Below the pieces are notes generated by a model that saw only the letters and a list, made by a program, of their open reading frames with translations, did no database searches and was not told where the DNA came from. From contig DATAVR010000006.1 in assembly GCA_036267635.1 (NCBI GenBank), forward strand, positions 1 to 64,000: a stretch of 64,000 nucleotides of DNA, in the 5' to 3' direction. The position numbers were made by a program, and so were the translations under genes. Shown here one piece after another: positions 16,680 through 25,593 of this stretch. This DNA comes from JADGRB01 sp036267635. GTDB taxonomy: Bacteria > Myxococcota_A > Polyangia > Fen-1088. Each line of letters begins with the position of its first letter. Positions within the stretch are counted from its first letter, which is position 1.

Positions 16680-17750
16680 CTAAAGCTCGGTCATCCAGCC
16701 GTGCTTGTCGGGCTCGCGCGCGTATTGAATGGCGGTGATCGCCTCCAGCAGACGGCGCGCGATCTCGCCCGGTTGGCCGCCGTTGACGACCACCTCTTCG
16801 CCCTTCCAGCCGAGCGTCCCCACCGGCGTGATGACGGCGGCCGTGCCACAGCCGAAGATCTCGCGCAGCGCGCCCCCCCGGTGCGCGCGCAGGAGCTCCT
16901 CCATCCCGAGCGGGCGCTCGTTGACGGTGAAGCCCCACTCGCGCAGGAGCGTGATCACCGAGTCGCGGGTGACGCCGCCGAGGATGCTGCCGCCGAGCGG
17001 CGGGGTGACGATCTCGTCACCGATGCGCGCCACCATGTTCATGGTGCCGACCTCTTCCAGGTAACGATGCTCGTGCGCGTCGGTCCAGAGCACCTGATCG
17101 AAGCCGCGGGTCTTGGCCTCCTCGGCCGCGCGCAGGCTGGCGATGTAGTTGGCGCCGGCCTTCACGCCGCCGAGCCCACCGACCGCCGCGCGCACGTACT
17201 TGTCCTCGACCAGGATCCGGGCCGGGGCGAACGCTTCGCCGTGGTAGGCGCCGACCGGCGAGGCGATCACGAAGAAGATGTAGCGCTTGGCCGGGCGGAC
17301 GCCGAGGAACGGCTCGCTGGCGATCACCGTCGGGCGGATGTAGAGCGAGGTCCCCGGCGCCGACGGCACCCAGTCGCGATCGGCTGTTGTGAAGGCGGTG
17401 ATCGCCGCCCGCGACAGCTCGACGGGGACGGGCGGGATGCAGAGGCGCTCGGCGCCGTCGTGCAGGCGCTGGCAGTGGCGGTCGATGCGGAAGAAGCGCA
17501 CCTTGCCGTCGACGCCGCGGAAGGCCTTCATGCCGTCGAACATCTCCTGCGCGTAGTGCAGCACCGCCGCCGCCGGATCGAGCGCCAGCGGCGCGTAGGG
17601 GACGACGCGCGGATCGAACCAGCCGCGCTCGGCGTCGTAGTCGACGATCGCCATGTGATCGGTGAAGGTGCGCCCGAAGACCAGCTCGCTGTCCTTGGGA
17701 CGCGGCTTCGGCTCTTCCACCCGATGCAAAGAAAACGGCGGCGACGACAT
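16680..17750 (-). CDS. ilvE: Branched-chain amino acid aminotransferase
   Basis: A 356-residue fold-type IV PLP enzyme. The catalytic Lys is in GGVKAGANYIAS (Lys197), with the cofactor-binding EVGTMNM and the GSILGGVTRDS phosphate loop downstream. Length and N-terminus (FGRTFTDHM) fit the longer BCAT type found in many bacteria and eukaryotes. It catalyses the last step of Leu, Ile and Val synthesis and the first of their breakdown. Upstream on the same strand, 80 bp away, lies the CpxP-like gene. Confidence 0.95.
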   Translation of the reverse strand: MSSPPFSLHRVEEPKPRPKDSELVFGRTFTDHMAIVDYDAERGWFDPRVVPYAPLALDPAAAVLHYAQEMFDGMKAFRGVDGKVRFFRIDRHCQRLHDGAERLCIPPVPVELSRAAITAFTTADRDWVPSAPGTSLYIRPTVIASEPFLGVRPAKRYIFFVIASPVGAYHGEAFAPARILVEDKYVRAAVGGLGGVKAGANYIASLRAAEEAKTRGFDQVLWTDAHEHRYLEEVGTMNMVARIGDEIVTPPLGGSILGGVTRDSVITLLREWGFTVNERPLGMEELLRAHRGGALREIFGCGTAAVITPVGTLGWKGEEVVVNGGQPGEIARRLLEAITAIQYAREPDKHGWMTEL

Positions 17751-17830
17751 CTCGGTGAGGATATCGCGCCGCCGTCGCTCGCGCTAATGGGACCTGTTGG
17801 TCCTGTTTATAGGTGACCTGAGCGTCAGCG

Positions 17831-18355
17831 CTACAGCGTCAAGACGCCGGTGCGGATCAGGTAGGCGAGCCGCTCGCGCTGATCGTTGTCGAGCAGCGCG
17901 TGCAGCTGTCCGAGCGCCGCCAGCACCGCGTCCCGCAGCCGCTCCGCCGTGGTGACGCGAAGCGCGGCCGACTCCTTGGCCCGCGCCGCATCGAAGGTCG
18001 CGCCGGCCACCGCGTCGGCGAACCCCGCCAGCGAGCGCCGCCGATCGACCTCACCCTGCGCGCGCTCGGTCTTGAGCTCGCCCAGGATCCGCGCCAGCTC
18101 CGCCACCTGCTTCTCGTCCAGCTCCAGCTTGTAGGCCAGAAACCGGAGCGGACGGCGAACGCCGAACGCGCCGCCGCCGAACGGCTCCCCTTCGGAGTCG
18201 TCTTCACCGCCGCCATAGCCGCCGTGGCCGTGGCCGTGGCGGCCACCGCCGCCGTGCCGCGACTCACCTGGGCTGCAGCTCCAGCTGCCGCATCCATTGT
18301 CACCCGCTCCTGATTCGTGGCGCGCGCGCCACCAGGACATCACGTGTCCGTGCAT
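17831..18355 (-). CDS. Spy/CpxP-like periplasmic heavy-metal-sensor-type protein
   Basis: A 174-residue protein starting at ATG 18355, which has AGGAGA 7 bases upstream. The N-terminal third is rich in His and Gly (HGGGGRHGHGHGG), able to bind metals, and the rest is an all-helical domain with the pattern LELDEKQVAELARILGELK and a later LDNDQRERLAYLIRTG, which resemble the LTxxQ repeats of Spy/CpxP proteins. No classical signal peptide is seen, so export is uncertain. Confidence 0.7.
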   Translation of the reverse strand: MHGHVMSWWRARHESGAGDNGCGSWSCSPGESRHGGGGRHGHGHGGYGGGEDDSEGEPFGGGAFGVRRPLRFLAYKLELDEKQVAELARILGELKTERAQGEVDRRRSLAGFADAVAGATFDAARAKESAALRVTTAERLRDAVLAALGQLHALLDNDQRERLAYLIRTGVLTL

Positions 18356-18482
18356 GTTGCTTCTCCTTGTTCCTTTCGCCGAGGCCTTCAGCTCCCGGCG
18401 GGTTTTGCCGTGGGCGATATGCCTCACGGTCGTGGCCAAAGCATAACCGCCATCCGAAGGGCGTCAATGATAGACAAGCGAC

Positions 18483-18953
18483 ATGCCTCGCTACTGGCTG
18501 ATGAAGTCGGAGCCCGAAACCTTCTCCATCGACGATCTGGCGCGCGCCAAGAACGGGACCACGCGCTGGGACGGCGTGCGCAACTATCAAGCGCGCAACT
18601 TCCTGCGGGACGACATCTCGCTCGGCGACGGCGTGCTCTTCTATCACTCCAGCGCCAACCCGCCCGCGGTGGTCGGCACCGCGCGGGTGGCCCGGGCCGG
18701 CTACCCCGATCCGACCCAGTTCGATCCGGCGGACAGCCACCGCGATCCGGACAGCCCGCGCGACGCCCCCCGCTGGTTCGCGGTCGACATCGCGTTCGAC
18801 GAGAAGTTCGCCCGTCCGGTCACGCTCCCCGAGCTGCGCGCCGACGCGGCGCTGGCGGAGATGGTGCTCTTGCGCAAGGGGAGCCGCCTCTCGGTGCAGC
18901 CGGTCAACGCCGCCGAGTGGAAGCGGATCGTCAAGCTGGGCGCCAAAAAATGA
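18483..18953 (+). CDS. EVE domain protein
   Basis: A 156-residue single-domain protein beginning MPRYWLMKSEPETFSIDDL, the classic start of EVE (PUA-like) proteins, with WDGVRNYQARNF and the YHSSANPPAVVGTA segment forming the ligand pocket. EVE proteins bind modified cytosines or other modified bases in nucleic acids. The stop overlaps the next start (ATGA), so it heads an operon with the VOC and ferredoxin genes. Confidence 0.9.
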   Translation: MPRYWLMKSEPETFSIDDLARAKNGTTRWDGVRNYQARNFLRDDISLGDGVLFYHSSANPPAVVGTARVARAGYPDPTQFDPADSHRDPDSPRDAPRWFAVDIAFDEKFARPVTLPELRADAALAEMVLLRKGSRLSVQPVNAAEWKRIVKLGAKK

Positions 18954-19393
18954 CCGACGCGATGACGGAGGCACCGGGCGGCGTGCACCACGTGGCCCTC
19001 GCCGTGCGCGATCCCGCCGTCTGCGAGGCGTTCTATGCCTCGGTGCTCCACCTGCCGGTGCTGCGCCGCTGGCCGGCGGCGGACGGCGCCGCCGGCGATC
19101 GCTCGGTCTGGATGGACCTCGGCGGCGGCGCGTTCCTGGCGCTCGAGCGGACCTCGGCCGGCGGCGTCGCACCGACAGGCCGGCAATTCGACACTGCCGA
19201 CATGGCCGGCGGCTACCTGATGATCGCGCTGCGAATCCCGCGTGCGGCGCGCGCCGATTGGGAGGCGCGTCTGGCGGCGGCCGGCGTCGCCGTCGTGCAT
19301 CGCACCGCTTATACGCTCTACCTCGCCGATCCGGAGGGGAACCGCGTCGGGCTCTCGCACTGGCCTGACGCGGCTCCACCCGAGAGGGGCTGA
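18950..19393 (+). CDS. VOC-family (glyoxalase/bleomycin-resistance fold) protein
   Basis: A 147-residue protein with the paired beta-alpha-beta-beta-beta modules of the vicinal oxygen chelate fold. The first metal ligand His is in VHHVALAVRD, and the C-terminal Tyr-x-x-Asp-Pro-Glu-Gly-Asn motif (YLADPEGNRVGL) supplies the final Glu. Start overlaps the EVE stop. VOC proteins include dioxygenases, lyases and resistance proteins; which applies here cannot be decided. Confidence 0.85.
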   Translation: MTDAMTEAPGGVHHVALAVRDPAVCEAFYASVLHLPVLRRWPAADGAAGDRSVWMDLGGGAFLALERTSAGGVAPTGRQFDTADMAGGYLMIALRIPRAARADWEARLAAAGVAVVHRTAYTLYLADPEGNRVGLSHWPDAAPPERG

Positions 19394-19395
19394 GC

Positions 19396-19695
19396 TTGCC
19401 GTCGGTCACCTATCTGCCGAGCGGGACGCGCGTCGAGTGCAGCGCGGGCGAGTCGGTGTTCGAGGTCGCGCGCCGCGCCGGCATCGAGGTCACCACCGCC
19501 TGCGTCGGCAAGGCGACCTGCGGCCTCTGTCGGGTGAAGGTGGTCGGCGGCGAGCCGCATCTCTCCCCTTTCAACGCCGCCGAGCGGAAGCACCTCGGCA
19601 ACGTCTACTTCATCAACAAGCTGCGTCTCTCCTGCCAGGCGCGGGTCGGCGAGGGGGACGTCGTGGTCGAGCTTCCGAGCGTGCCCGCAGGCTGA
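19396..19695 (+). CDS. [2Fe-2S] ferredoxin, adrenodoxin type
   Basis: A 99-residue ferredoxin with the cluster ligands in TACVGKATCGLCRVK (Cys-x5-Cys-x2-Cys) and a fourth Cys in RLSCQARV about 33 residues on. It starts at TTG 2 bases after the VOC stop, with GAGGGG upstream, so it is in the same operon. It carries electrons in the cytoplasm; a partner oxidoreductase is not obvious nearby, though the desaturase 10 kb away needs such a donor. Confidence 0.87.
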   Translation: MPSVTYLPSGTRVECSAGESVFEVARRAGIEVTTACVGKATCGLCRVKVVGGEPHLSPFNAAERKHLGNVYFINKLRLSCQARVGEGDVVVELPSVPAG

Positions 19696-19705
19696 GCCTT
19701 CCCCC

Positions 19706-21115
19706 TTGGCGATCCGACGCCACCTTCTACGGGTGGTGGTGCGCGGCGGGGCGTGGGCGTGGGGTCTGGCGGCGGCGTTCACCTTGGCGCTCGCGCCGCA
19801 GGTCTCCCGCGCCGACGGCGCCTTCCCGAACGGTCAGAGCATCCTGGTGCCGGCCGACCGCCCCGATGAGATCGTGCTCGCCACCAACTTCGGGCTGGTC
19901 ACTTCCGAGGACGCCGGGCGAACCTGGCTCTATTCGTGCGAGCTGGCGGTGACCAGCTACGGCCGTCTCTATCAGGTCGGACCGGCGCCGGCCGACCGGC
20001 TGTTCGCCATCGCCGGCGGCAAGCTGGTCTTCTCCGATGACGGGGCCTGCGGCTGGCAGACGGCGGGCGGCGCGCTCGGCGACGACCTCTGCGAGGACGC
20101 CTTCGTCGACCCGACCGACGGGACGCACGTCCTGGCGGCCGGCCTGGCCAACGGCGAAGGGATCGCCTACTCGGTCTACCAGTCGACCGACAGCGGGGCG
20201 ACGTTCTCTCGCGCGCTCTACGTGGCCGCGCCCGGCGACTTCATCACCGGCCTCGAGATCGCGAAGTCGGATCCGATGACGATCGATCTGACCCTGGCCG
20301 ACAGCGCGGGCACAGCACCGACGTTGGCCCGGTCGACGGACGGCGGCACGACCTGGCAGCTCACCGATCTGACCGCCGCGCTCGGCTCTGGTCAGGTCCG
20401 GATCCTGGCCATCGATCCGACGGACGCCGATCGGGTCTTCCTGCGGGTCATCGAGGCGGCCGGTGACACGCTGGCGATCGCCACCGACGGCGGCGCGACG
20501 GTCACCACGCCGCTGGTGCTCGACGGCGGCCTCGGCGCCTTCGTGCGCACCGGCGCCGGGACGCTGCTGGCGTTCGGCACCGCGGCGGGGGCGCCGGCCC
20601 TTTTTCGGTCGACGGACAGCGGGGCGACCTTCGTGCCGGTTGCCGGGCCGCCGAATATCTTGGCGCTGGCGGAGCGGGCGGGGACCGTCTACGCCGCGAC
20701 CGACAGCTCGCTCGGCCCGTTCGCCGAGGCGACCTCGACCGATGAAGGGACGACCTGGACGCCCGGGCTCGCGTTCGCCCAGGTCTCGGCGATCGCGCCC
20801 TGTCTCGAGAGCGCCTGCCAGGCCGACTGCGAGATGCGCGCCCAGCAACAGCAGTGGCCGGCGGCGATCTGTACCGCCCAGGCGCCGGTGATCGATTCGC
20901 CCGACGCCGCGACCGTGGTCGACGCTGGAGGCACGCATGACGCGGTCGCGGTCGGTCCTCCATTCGACGGGGGGACGATGCGCATCGACGCGGGAGACAC
21001 GCCTCACCCGGCCGGGGGCTGCTCCTGTGCCACGGCCCCGCGCTCCGATTCCGACGCCTGGCCGGCGTTGCTTTTGCTCGCGGCGCTGCTCCGTCGGCGA
21101 CGGCTCTCTGCCTGA
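19706..21115 (+). CDS. BNR/Asp-box beta-propeller protein with MYXO-CTERM-like tail
   Basis: A 469-residue exported protein with a signal peptide (to about residue 37) and repeated Asp-box motifs (STDSGATF, STDGGTTW, SEDAGRTW, STDEGTTW) of sialidase-like beta-propellers. The last 33 residues are Gly-Cys-Ser-Cys, a hydrophobic helix (WPALLLLAALL) and an Arg cluster, the MYXO-CTERM type of sorting tail that anchors proteins at the myxobacterial surface. A TTG start is used here; a GTG at 19736 is an alternative. Ligand or substrate unknown. Confidence 0.82.
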   Translation: MAIRRHLLRVVVRGGAWAWGLAAAFTLALAPQVSRADGAFPNGQSILVPADRPDEIVLATNFGLVTSEDAGRTWLYSCELAVTSYGRLYQVGPAPADRLFAIAGGKLVFSDDGACGWQTAGGALGDDLCEDAFVDPTDGTHVLAAGLANGEGIAYSVYQSTDSGATFSRALYVAAPGDFITGLEIAKSDPMTIDLTLADSAGTAPTLARSTDGGTTWQLTDLTAALGSGQVRILAIDPTDADRVFLRVIEAAGDTLAIATDGGATVTTPLVLDGGLGAFVRTGAGTLLAFGTAAGAPALFRSTDSGATFVPVAGPPNILALAERAGTVYAATDSSLGPFAEATSTDEGTTWTPGLAFAQVSAIAPCLESACQADCEMRAQQQQWPAAICTAQAPVIDSPDAATVVDAGGTHDAVAVGPPFDGGTMRIDAGDTPHPAGGCSCATAPRSDSDAWPALLLLAALLRRRRLSA

Positions 21116-21147
21116 GCTCCCTGAGTTGTCGCCCAGACTCGCCTAGA

Positions 21148-22047
21148 CTAGGTCCGGCGGATTCCGAGCGGCGCCTCGGAGGCGCTTCCGGCGGCGTCGC
21201 CGTCGGTAGCCTTGGCCGCCTGCGCGCCGAGCTGCTTGGTCTGCTGGTTGCTGGCCAGCGCCAGCGCGCTCGCCATCATGGCCTGCGTCTGCGCGGCTGT
21301 CGGCGCCGCGGCGGCCATCCCCAGATCGATGGGGACCGGGAAGACGATCGTCGACGAGGCCTCGCCCGCCACCTCGACCAGCGTCTGGTAGAGCCGGAGC
21401 TGCAGCGCGCCCGGGTTCCCGGCGATCATCTGCGCCGCCTGCGCCAGCTTGGCGGCCGCCTGCACCTCGCCCTCGGCGGCGATCACCTTGGCGCGCCGCT
21501 CGCGCTCGGCCTCCGCCTGTCGGGCCATCGCCCGCTGCATCTCTTTGGGGAGCTGGATGTCCTTGATCTCCACCGCCGAGATCTCGACGCCCCATTGCTC
21601 GGTGCGGGTGTCGAGGATGGTCCGGATCTCCACGTTGATCTTGTCCCGGTGGGCCAGGATGTCGTCGAGGTCCATCTTGCCCAGGACCGCCCGCAAGGTG
21701 GTCGAGGCGAGCTGCAAAGTCGCCGGCATGTAGTCCTCGACCTCGAGAATCGCGTGCGATGGTGAGTTGACCGACGCGTAGACCACCGCGTCGACGCTGA
21801 TGGTGATGTTGTCGTGCGAGATGATGTCTTGCGGGGTGATCTGGATGGCGCGCGTGCGGGTGTCGACCACCCGCATCCGGTCGATCCCAAACGGCAGCAG
21901 CAGGTTGAACCCCGGTGAGGCCAGCGCCTTGCGCGCCCGGCCGAACCGGAAGACCACGCCGCGCTCGTACTCCTGCAGGATCTTCGTCCCCGTCATGAGC
22001 AACATCAACCCAGCCGCGACGGCCGCCCCGAATGCGATCGTGAACAT
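21148..22047 (-). CDS. SPFH/stomatin-family membrane protein
   Basis: A 299-residue protein: N-terminal membrane helix (3-20), SPFH domain (about 25-200) with the stomatin-type blocks EYERGVVFRFGR, PFGIDRMRVVDTRT and TTLRAVLGKMDLDDILAHRDKIN, then a coiled coil rich in Ala, Glu and Arg (RQAEAERERRAKVIAAEGEVQAA). Such proteins oligomerise on membranes and often regulate a membrane protease. The usual NfeD partner is not next to it; a four-helix membrane protein gene follows upstream on the same strand. Confidence 0.9.
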   Translation of the reverse strand: MFTIAFGAAVAAGLMLLMTGTKILQEYERGVVFRFGRARKALASPGFNLLLPFGIDRMRVVDTRTRAIQITPQDIISHDNITISVDAVVYASVNSPSHAILEVEDYMPATLQLASTTLRAVLGKMDLDDILAHRDKINVEIRTILDTRTEQWGVEISAVEIKDIQLPKEMQRAMARQAEAERERRAKVIAAEGEVQAAAKLAQAAQMIAGNPGALQLRLYQTLVEVAGEASSTIVFPVPIDLGMAAAAPTAAQTQAMMASALALASNQQTKQLGAQAAKATDGDAAGSASEAPLGIRRT

Positions 22048-22091
22048 GACAGGAACTTTACCACCCGAAAGGCGCGGGTGGCGGGAGCGGC

Positions 22092-22715
22092 TCAGCCTTG
22101 GCGGGCAGGCGGTGAGTCGAGGCCGTAAAGCGCGCGTCCGCGCCGGCCGCCGAAGTAATAGAGCAGCACCAGGCAGCAGAGGGCGCCAAGCACGCCGGCC
22201 AGGATCGCCGGCACGACCATGAGGTTGGAGAGCTGGTCGGCGGTGAAGCCGGGCGGTTGCCGGCCGCTGTCGATCACCACCTGCGCCAGGATCGCCGCCC
22301 CCTCGGTCGCCGCCTGCCGTGCCATCGCCACGCCGAGCGGCAAGCTGCCGAGCTGGTAAGCGATCCCGACCCCGGCCGCGATCATCGCCAGCTTTCGACC
22401 GTGGCGATCGCGCGAGAGGATCGCCGCCACGGCGTAAAGTGTCAGCAGACCCACGCCCAGCGAGATGAGCGCGCCGGCCCGGACCTCGGCCTTGTGGCGG
22501 TTGACGATCGCGTCGCTCAGCGCCTCGAGCTTCTGCATCGTCTCGGCCGACTCCGTCGGTCGCGCCATGTTTTCGATGGCGGTCACCGCCATCGCCTTCG
22601 GCTCGCGCAGCATCAACAAAGCGCCGACCAGGGTGATCCCGCCGTAGACCAGCATCGACGACGTGAGCAGTGTCAGCCAGGTCGGCCGGTGGGTGGGGGC
22701 CTTGGCCTCGCTCAT
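22092..22715 (-). CDS. Hypothetical four-helix membrane protein
   Basis: A 207-residue protein with predicted membrane helices near residues 15-35, 85-105, 115-135 and 170-195. A soluble stretch between the first and second helices (about 40-80) is acidic and helical. The ATG at 22715 was preferred to a longer upstream start because the longer form overlaps the divergent dedA-like gene. It lies 44 bp upstream of the stomatin-like gene and may be cotranscribed with it. No family recognised. Confidence 0.65.
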   Translation of the reverse strand: MSEAKAPTHRPTWLTLLTSSMLVYGGITLVGALLMLREPKAMAVTAIENMARPTESAETMQKLEALSDAIVNRHKAEVRAGALISLGVGLLTLYAVAAILSRDRHGRKLAMIAAGVGIAYQLGSLPLGVAMARQAATEGAAILAQVVIDSGRQPPGFTADQLSNLMVVPAILAGVLGALCCLVLLYYFGGRRGRALYGLDSPPARQG

Positions 22716-22785
22716 CGGGAGCCGAACATATGCCGAGAGGGCGGGCGTGACAAAGCCAGAGTCTTGGCCCAAAGTCGTCGCCCAA

Positions 22786-23448
22786 ATGCACCTTTTGCTC
22801 GATCTCTTCCATAAAATTTACAACGTCCCGGGGCTGATCCGGATCGGGGGGTTGGCCGCCATGGCCGCGGTCGTCTTCGCGGAGACGGGCCTCTTGGTCG
22901 GGTTCTTCCTGCCGGGCGACTCGCTGCTGGTGACCGCGGGGGTGTTCTGCACCAGCGCGACGGTGGGCGAGGCGCCGCTGCTCAACGTCGTGACGCTCAA
23001 CCTGGCGTTGATTGTCGCCGCCATCGTGGGAGACACCGTCGGCTACTGGATCGGCGCCAAGACGGGGCCGAGAATCTTCACCCGCGAGCAGTCGCTGTTC
23101 TTTTCGCGCAAGCACCTCCTGCGCACCAAGGCGTTCTACGAGCGGCACGGCGGCAAGACGATCATCATGGCGCGCTTCATGCCGTTCCTGCGCACCTTCG
23201 CGCCGGTGGTGGCCGGCGTCGGGCAGATGAGCTACCGACGGTTCTTGAGCTTCAACGTCGTGGGCGGCATCAGCTGGGTGGTGAGCATGACGCTGCTCGG
23301 ATTCTCGCTGGGGAAGATTCACCCGCAGATCACCAAGGAGATCGACAAGGTCGTCATCGTCATCATCTTCGTGTCGCTGATCCCGGGCGCGGTGAGCTAC
23401 CTCATGAATCGCCGGAAGACGCCGCCCACCGCGTCGCTCGCCGCCTGA
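22786..23448 (+). CDS. DedA-family membrane protein
   Basis: A 220-residue DedA/SNARE-associated protein. The characteristic blocks are visible: ETGLLVGFFLPGDSLLVTAG, GDTVGYWIGAKTG, the basic FYERHGGKTIIMARFMPFLRTFAPVVAGVGQMSYRRF region and a C-terminal pair of helices. DedA proteins act as lipid scramblases or transporters for polyprenyl phosphate and related lipids, dependent on proton motive force. The stop overlaps the next gene's ATG by one base. Confidence 0.92.
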   Translation: MHLLLDLFHKIYNVPGLIRIGGLAAMAAVVFAETGLLVGFFLPGDSLLVTAGVFCTSATVGEAPLLNVVTLNLALIVAAIVGDTVGYWIGAKTGPRIFTREQSLFFSRKHLLRTKAFYERHGGKTIIMARFMPFLRTFAPVVAGVGQMSYRRFLSFNVVGGISWVVSMTLLGFSLGKIHPQITKEIDKVVIVIIFVSLIPGAVSYLMNRRKTPPTASLAA

Positions 23449-23912
23449 TGGGCGCCAAGCCCGCGACCAAAGCAAAGACGAGCCCGCCAGCGCGCGCGCC
23501 CGCCAAGGTCGCTTTTCCCAAGAAGGCGCAGCCGCCGTCGCACGCGGAGTTTGCCGCGCGCCTGCCGGCCGCAGTCGGGAAGCGCTTCGAGGCGGTGCGC
23601 GGCTACCTCGAGAAGCAGGAGGCCGCCGAGGACTTCTACTACTACGGCCCGCGCACCGGCTGGGCCTACCGCTACCAGCGTGGCGAGACCTCGCTCTGCT
23701 CGATCGTGATTCTGAAGGGGCGCCTCGTCGGCATCATCGCGCTCGACGCGGCGGCGCAGGCGAAGGTCACCTGGGACGCCCTCACCGACGTCGCCAGGCG
23801 GGCGCGCAAGGTCGCCCACGGAACGCCGGCCCTACTCTGGCTCGACGTCCCGCTCGACGGGACGGGCGCCTCCGATTTCAAGAGCCTCCTCAAGGCCAAG
23901 CTCGCCGGCTGA
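23448..23912 (+). CDS. Small protein, possible DUF3788-like
   Basis: A 154-residue protein with a Lys/Pro/Ala-rich N-terminal tail (about 1-30) and a compact domain with YYYGPRTGWAYRYQRGETSLCSIV, which resembles the DUF3788 fold of small ligand-binding proteins. The match is by eye and weak. It is translationally coupled to the DedA gene (TGATG). Role unknown. Confidence 0.6.
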   Translation: MGAKPATKAKTSPPARAPAKVAFPKKAQPPSHAEFAARLPAAVGKRFEAVRGYLEKQEAAEDFYYYGPRTGWAYRYQRGETSLCSIVILKGRLVGIIALDAAAQAKVTWDALTDVARRARKVAHGTPALLWLDVPLDGTGASDFKSLLKAKLAG

Positions 23913-23995
23913 TCCGCTCGATCGGCCCCACACCAGATCTGTGGCCCACGCGCGCGTCGAGCAAACGCAGCGCGCAAAAAACGACTGGTGAGGAC

Positions 23996-24078
23996 TTTTT
24001 TTTGCCTGCGTGGGCGCGGTCACGCGACTTCCTTGTGTCCCCACACCTTTGGGGGGCGACCCACAGAGGAGGTTCGCG
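23996..24078 (+). promoter_or_regulatory. Leader of first di-haem oxidoreductase gene, duplicated before the second
   Basis: This leader and 25512-25593 are clearly related: both begin with a T-run followed by GCCTG, both contain CGACTTCCT, a CCCC-loop-GGGG hairpin around CCTTTGGGG, then CCCACAGAGGAGG and the start codon. Identity is high over the last 55 bases. It contains a very strong Shine-Dalgarno sequence; the hairpin just before it could control translation. Confidence 0.55.
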
Positions 24079-25401
24079 ATGACACGACAGATCAGATGGG
24101 TGAGTCTCGTCTCCTTAGGCGCGGCCCTGGCGGTCGGCGCGGTCGGCTGTCTGGGCGACGAGTCCGAAGAGACTTCGACTTCGATCGGCGCCATCTCGCT
24201 GGGCGACGCCCTGCCGGGAACGAACGCCACCACCTTCGCGACGGCGAAGGCCAACTTCGGTGCCACCGAGACGCAGTCCGACGGGCTCGGCCCGATCTTC
24301 AACGAGCGGAGCTGCTCCGCCTGCCACTCGGTCGGCGCGACCGGCGGCGCCGGGCAGAACGTCGAGCGGCGCTACGGAACACTGACCAATGGGGTCTTCA
24401 ACTCGCTGGCCGCGACCGGCGGCTCCCTGCGCCAACTGTTCGGCATCGGCGGCTTCAATCCCAGCCCTGGCCTCAACTGCCAGTCGGGCACCGACGCGAA
24501 CCCGGCGCCGGGGGCGACGATCTTCGCGGGCCGCGTGACCACCCCGACGTTCGGCGCCGGCCTGGTCGAGCTGATCCCCGACGCGACGATCCTGGCGATT
24601 GCGAGCGCGCAGCCGGCCGCCATCCGCGGCGTCGCCAACTTCGACACCATCCACCTCACCGACGGGCCGTTCGTGCGCGGTCAGAGCCACGTGGCGCGGT
24701 TCGGCTGGAAGGCCGTTCACGCCAGCGTGACCGACTTCGCGGCTGACGCCTACCTCAACGAGATGGGCATCACCACCACGAGCTGCGCGGCCGGTGCTGT
24801 CGTCACCGACTTCGCCACCGAGAACCGCGCCAACCGGGCGGCCACCAACGCCGTCATCAACGGCTGCCCGGACGACGACGTTCCGGGCATCGACGACAAC
24901 TTTGCGGCGGAGAACAACAACTGCGCCGGGGGCCTCACGTTGGCGCAGGACGACATCGCCAACTTCGCCTTCTTCATGCGCAACAGCGTGGCGCCGCCGC
25001 GGGGGATCGACAACAGCAACGGGCGCGGCCTGGCCGAGTTCAACCGGGAAGGCTGCGCTGGCTGCCACGTGGGCACCACGTTCACCGTCACCATCAACGG
25101 TCGGAGCGCCAGCTTCCAGCCCTTCTCCGACTTCCTCACCCACGATATGGGGACGCTCGGCGACGGCATCGGCAACGACGGCGACTCGGTGGCGACGACC
25201 CGACGGATGCGGACCGCGCCGCTGTGGGGCGTCCGCTTCCGCAACGGTCTGCTCCACGACGCGCGCACCAGCGACAAGGCCACCGCGATCGCCGACCACG
25301 CCGGCGGCACGAACGGCCAGGGCTCGGCCGCCGCGGCCGCCTTCGCCGCGGCGACCTCGGCAGAGCGGAGCGATCTTCTGCTGTTCCTGTCGTCCCTCTA
25401 G
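24079..25401 (+). CDS. Di-haem oxidoreductase (DHOR) lipoprotein 1
   Basis: A 440-residue protein with a lipobox signal (VGAVGC), an acidic linker, and two haem c motifs: CSACH near residue 77 and CAGCH near residue 335. The architecture matches the di-haem thiol-oxidoreductase-like family (COG3488 type), with the C-terminal LWGVRFRNGLLHDART block typical of it. Probably an electron-transfer or peroxidase-like enzyme at the outer membrane; its substrate is unknown. It needs cytochrome c maturation, and ccm genes lie 4 kb downstream. Paralogue follows in tandem. Confidence 0.88.
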   Translation: MTRQIRWVSLVSLGAALAVGAVGCLGDESEETSTSIGAISLGDALPGTNATTFATAKANFGATETQSDGLGPIFNERSCSACHSVGATGGAGQNVERRYGTLTNGVFNSLAATGGSLRQLFGIGGFNPSPGLNCQSGTDANPAPGATIFAGRVTTPTFGAGLVELIPDATILAIASAQPAAIRGVANFDTIHLTDGPFVRGQSHVARFGWKAVHASVTDFAADAYLNEMGITTTSCAAGAVVTDFATENRANRAATNAVINGCPDDDVPGIDDNFAAENNNCAGGLTLAQDDIANFAFFMRNSVAPPRGIDNSNGRGLAEFNREGCAGCHVGTTFTVTINGRSASFQPFSDFLTHDMGTLGDGIGNDGDSVATTRRMRTAPLWGVRFRNGLLHDARTSDKATAIADHAGGTNGQGSAAAAAFAAATSAERSDLLLFLSSL

Positions 25402-25429
25402 CCGCCTCTGGCCGCGAGACCAGCGGACC

Positions 25430-25455
25430 GCCTCCGGGCTCGAGGGCCCGGAGGC
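25430..25455 (+). terminator. Hairpin after DHOR 1
   Basis: Perfect 10-bp stem (GCCTCCGGGC with GCCCGGAGGC) and 6-base loop, 28 bases after the stop. The following sequence lacks a good T-run, so it may be a weak terminator or an mRNA stabiliser. Confidence 0.5.
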
Positions 25456-25511
25456 GCGCGTTTCTCGCGGGCAGGTTGGCCCGGCGGGGCGAAAAAGAAC
25501 GGCGGCCTCGA

Positions 25512-25593
25512 TTTTTATTGCCTGACTTCGGCGGGTCATTCGACTTCCTCGTGTCGCCACCCCTTTGGGGGCGGCCCACAGAGGAGGATCGCG
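25512..25593 (+). promoter_or_regulatory. Leader of second di-haem oxidoreductase gene
   Basis: Second copy of the leader at 23996-24078. The hairpin is cleaner here (CCCC-TTT-GGGG around 25560-25570) and is followed by GAGGAGG. Conservation of non-coding bases between tandem paralogues suggests shared regulation rather than chance. Confidence 0.55.

Noticed and set aside
17790..17803. GGACC-TGTT-GGTCC hairpin upstream of ilvE
   Set aside because: Only a 5-bp stem with no T-run on the relevant strand; too weak to call a terminator or attenuator.
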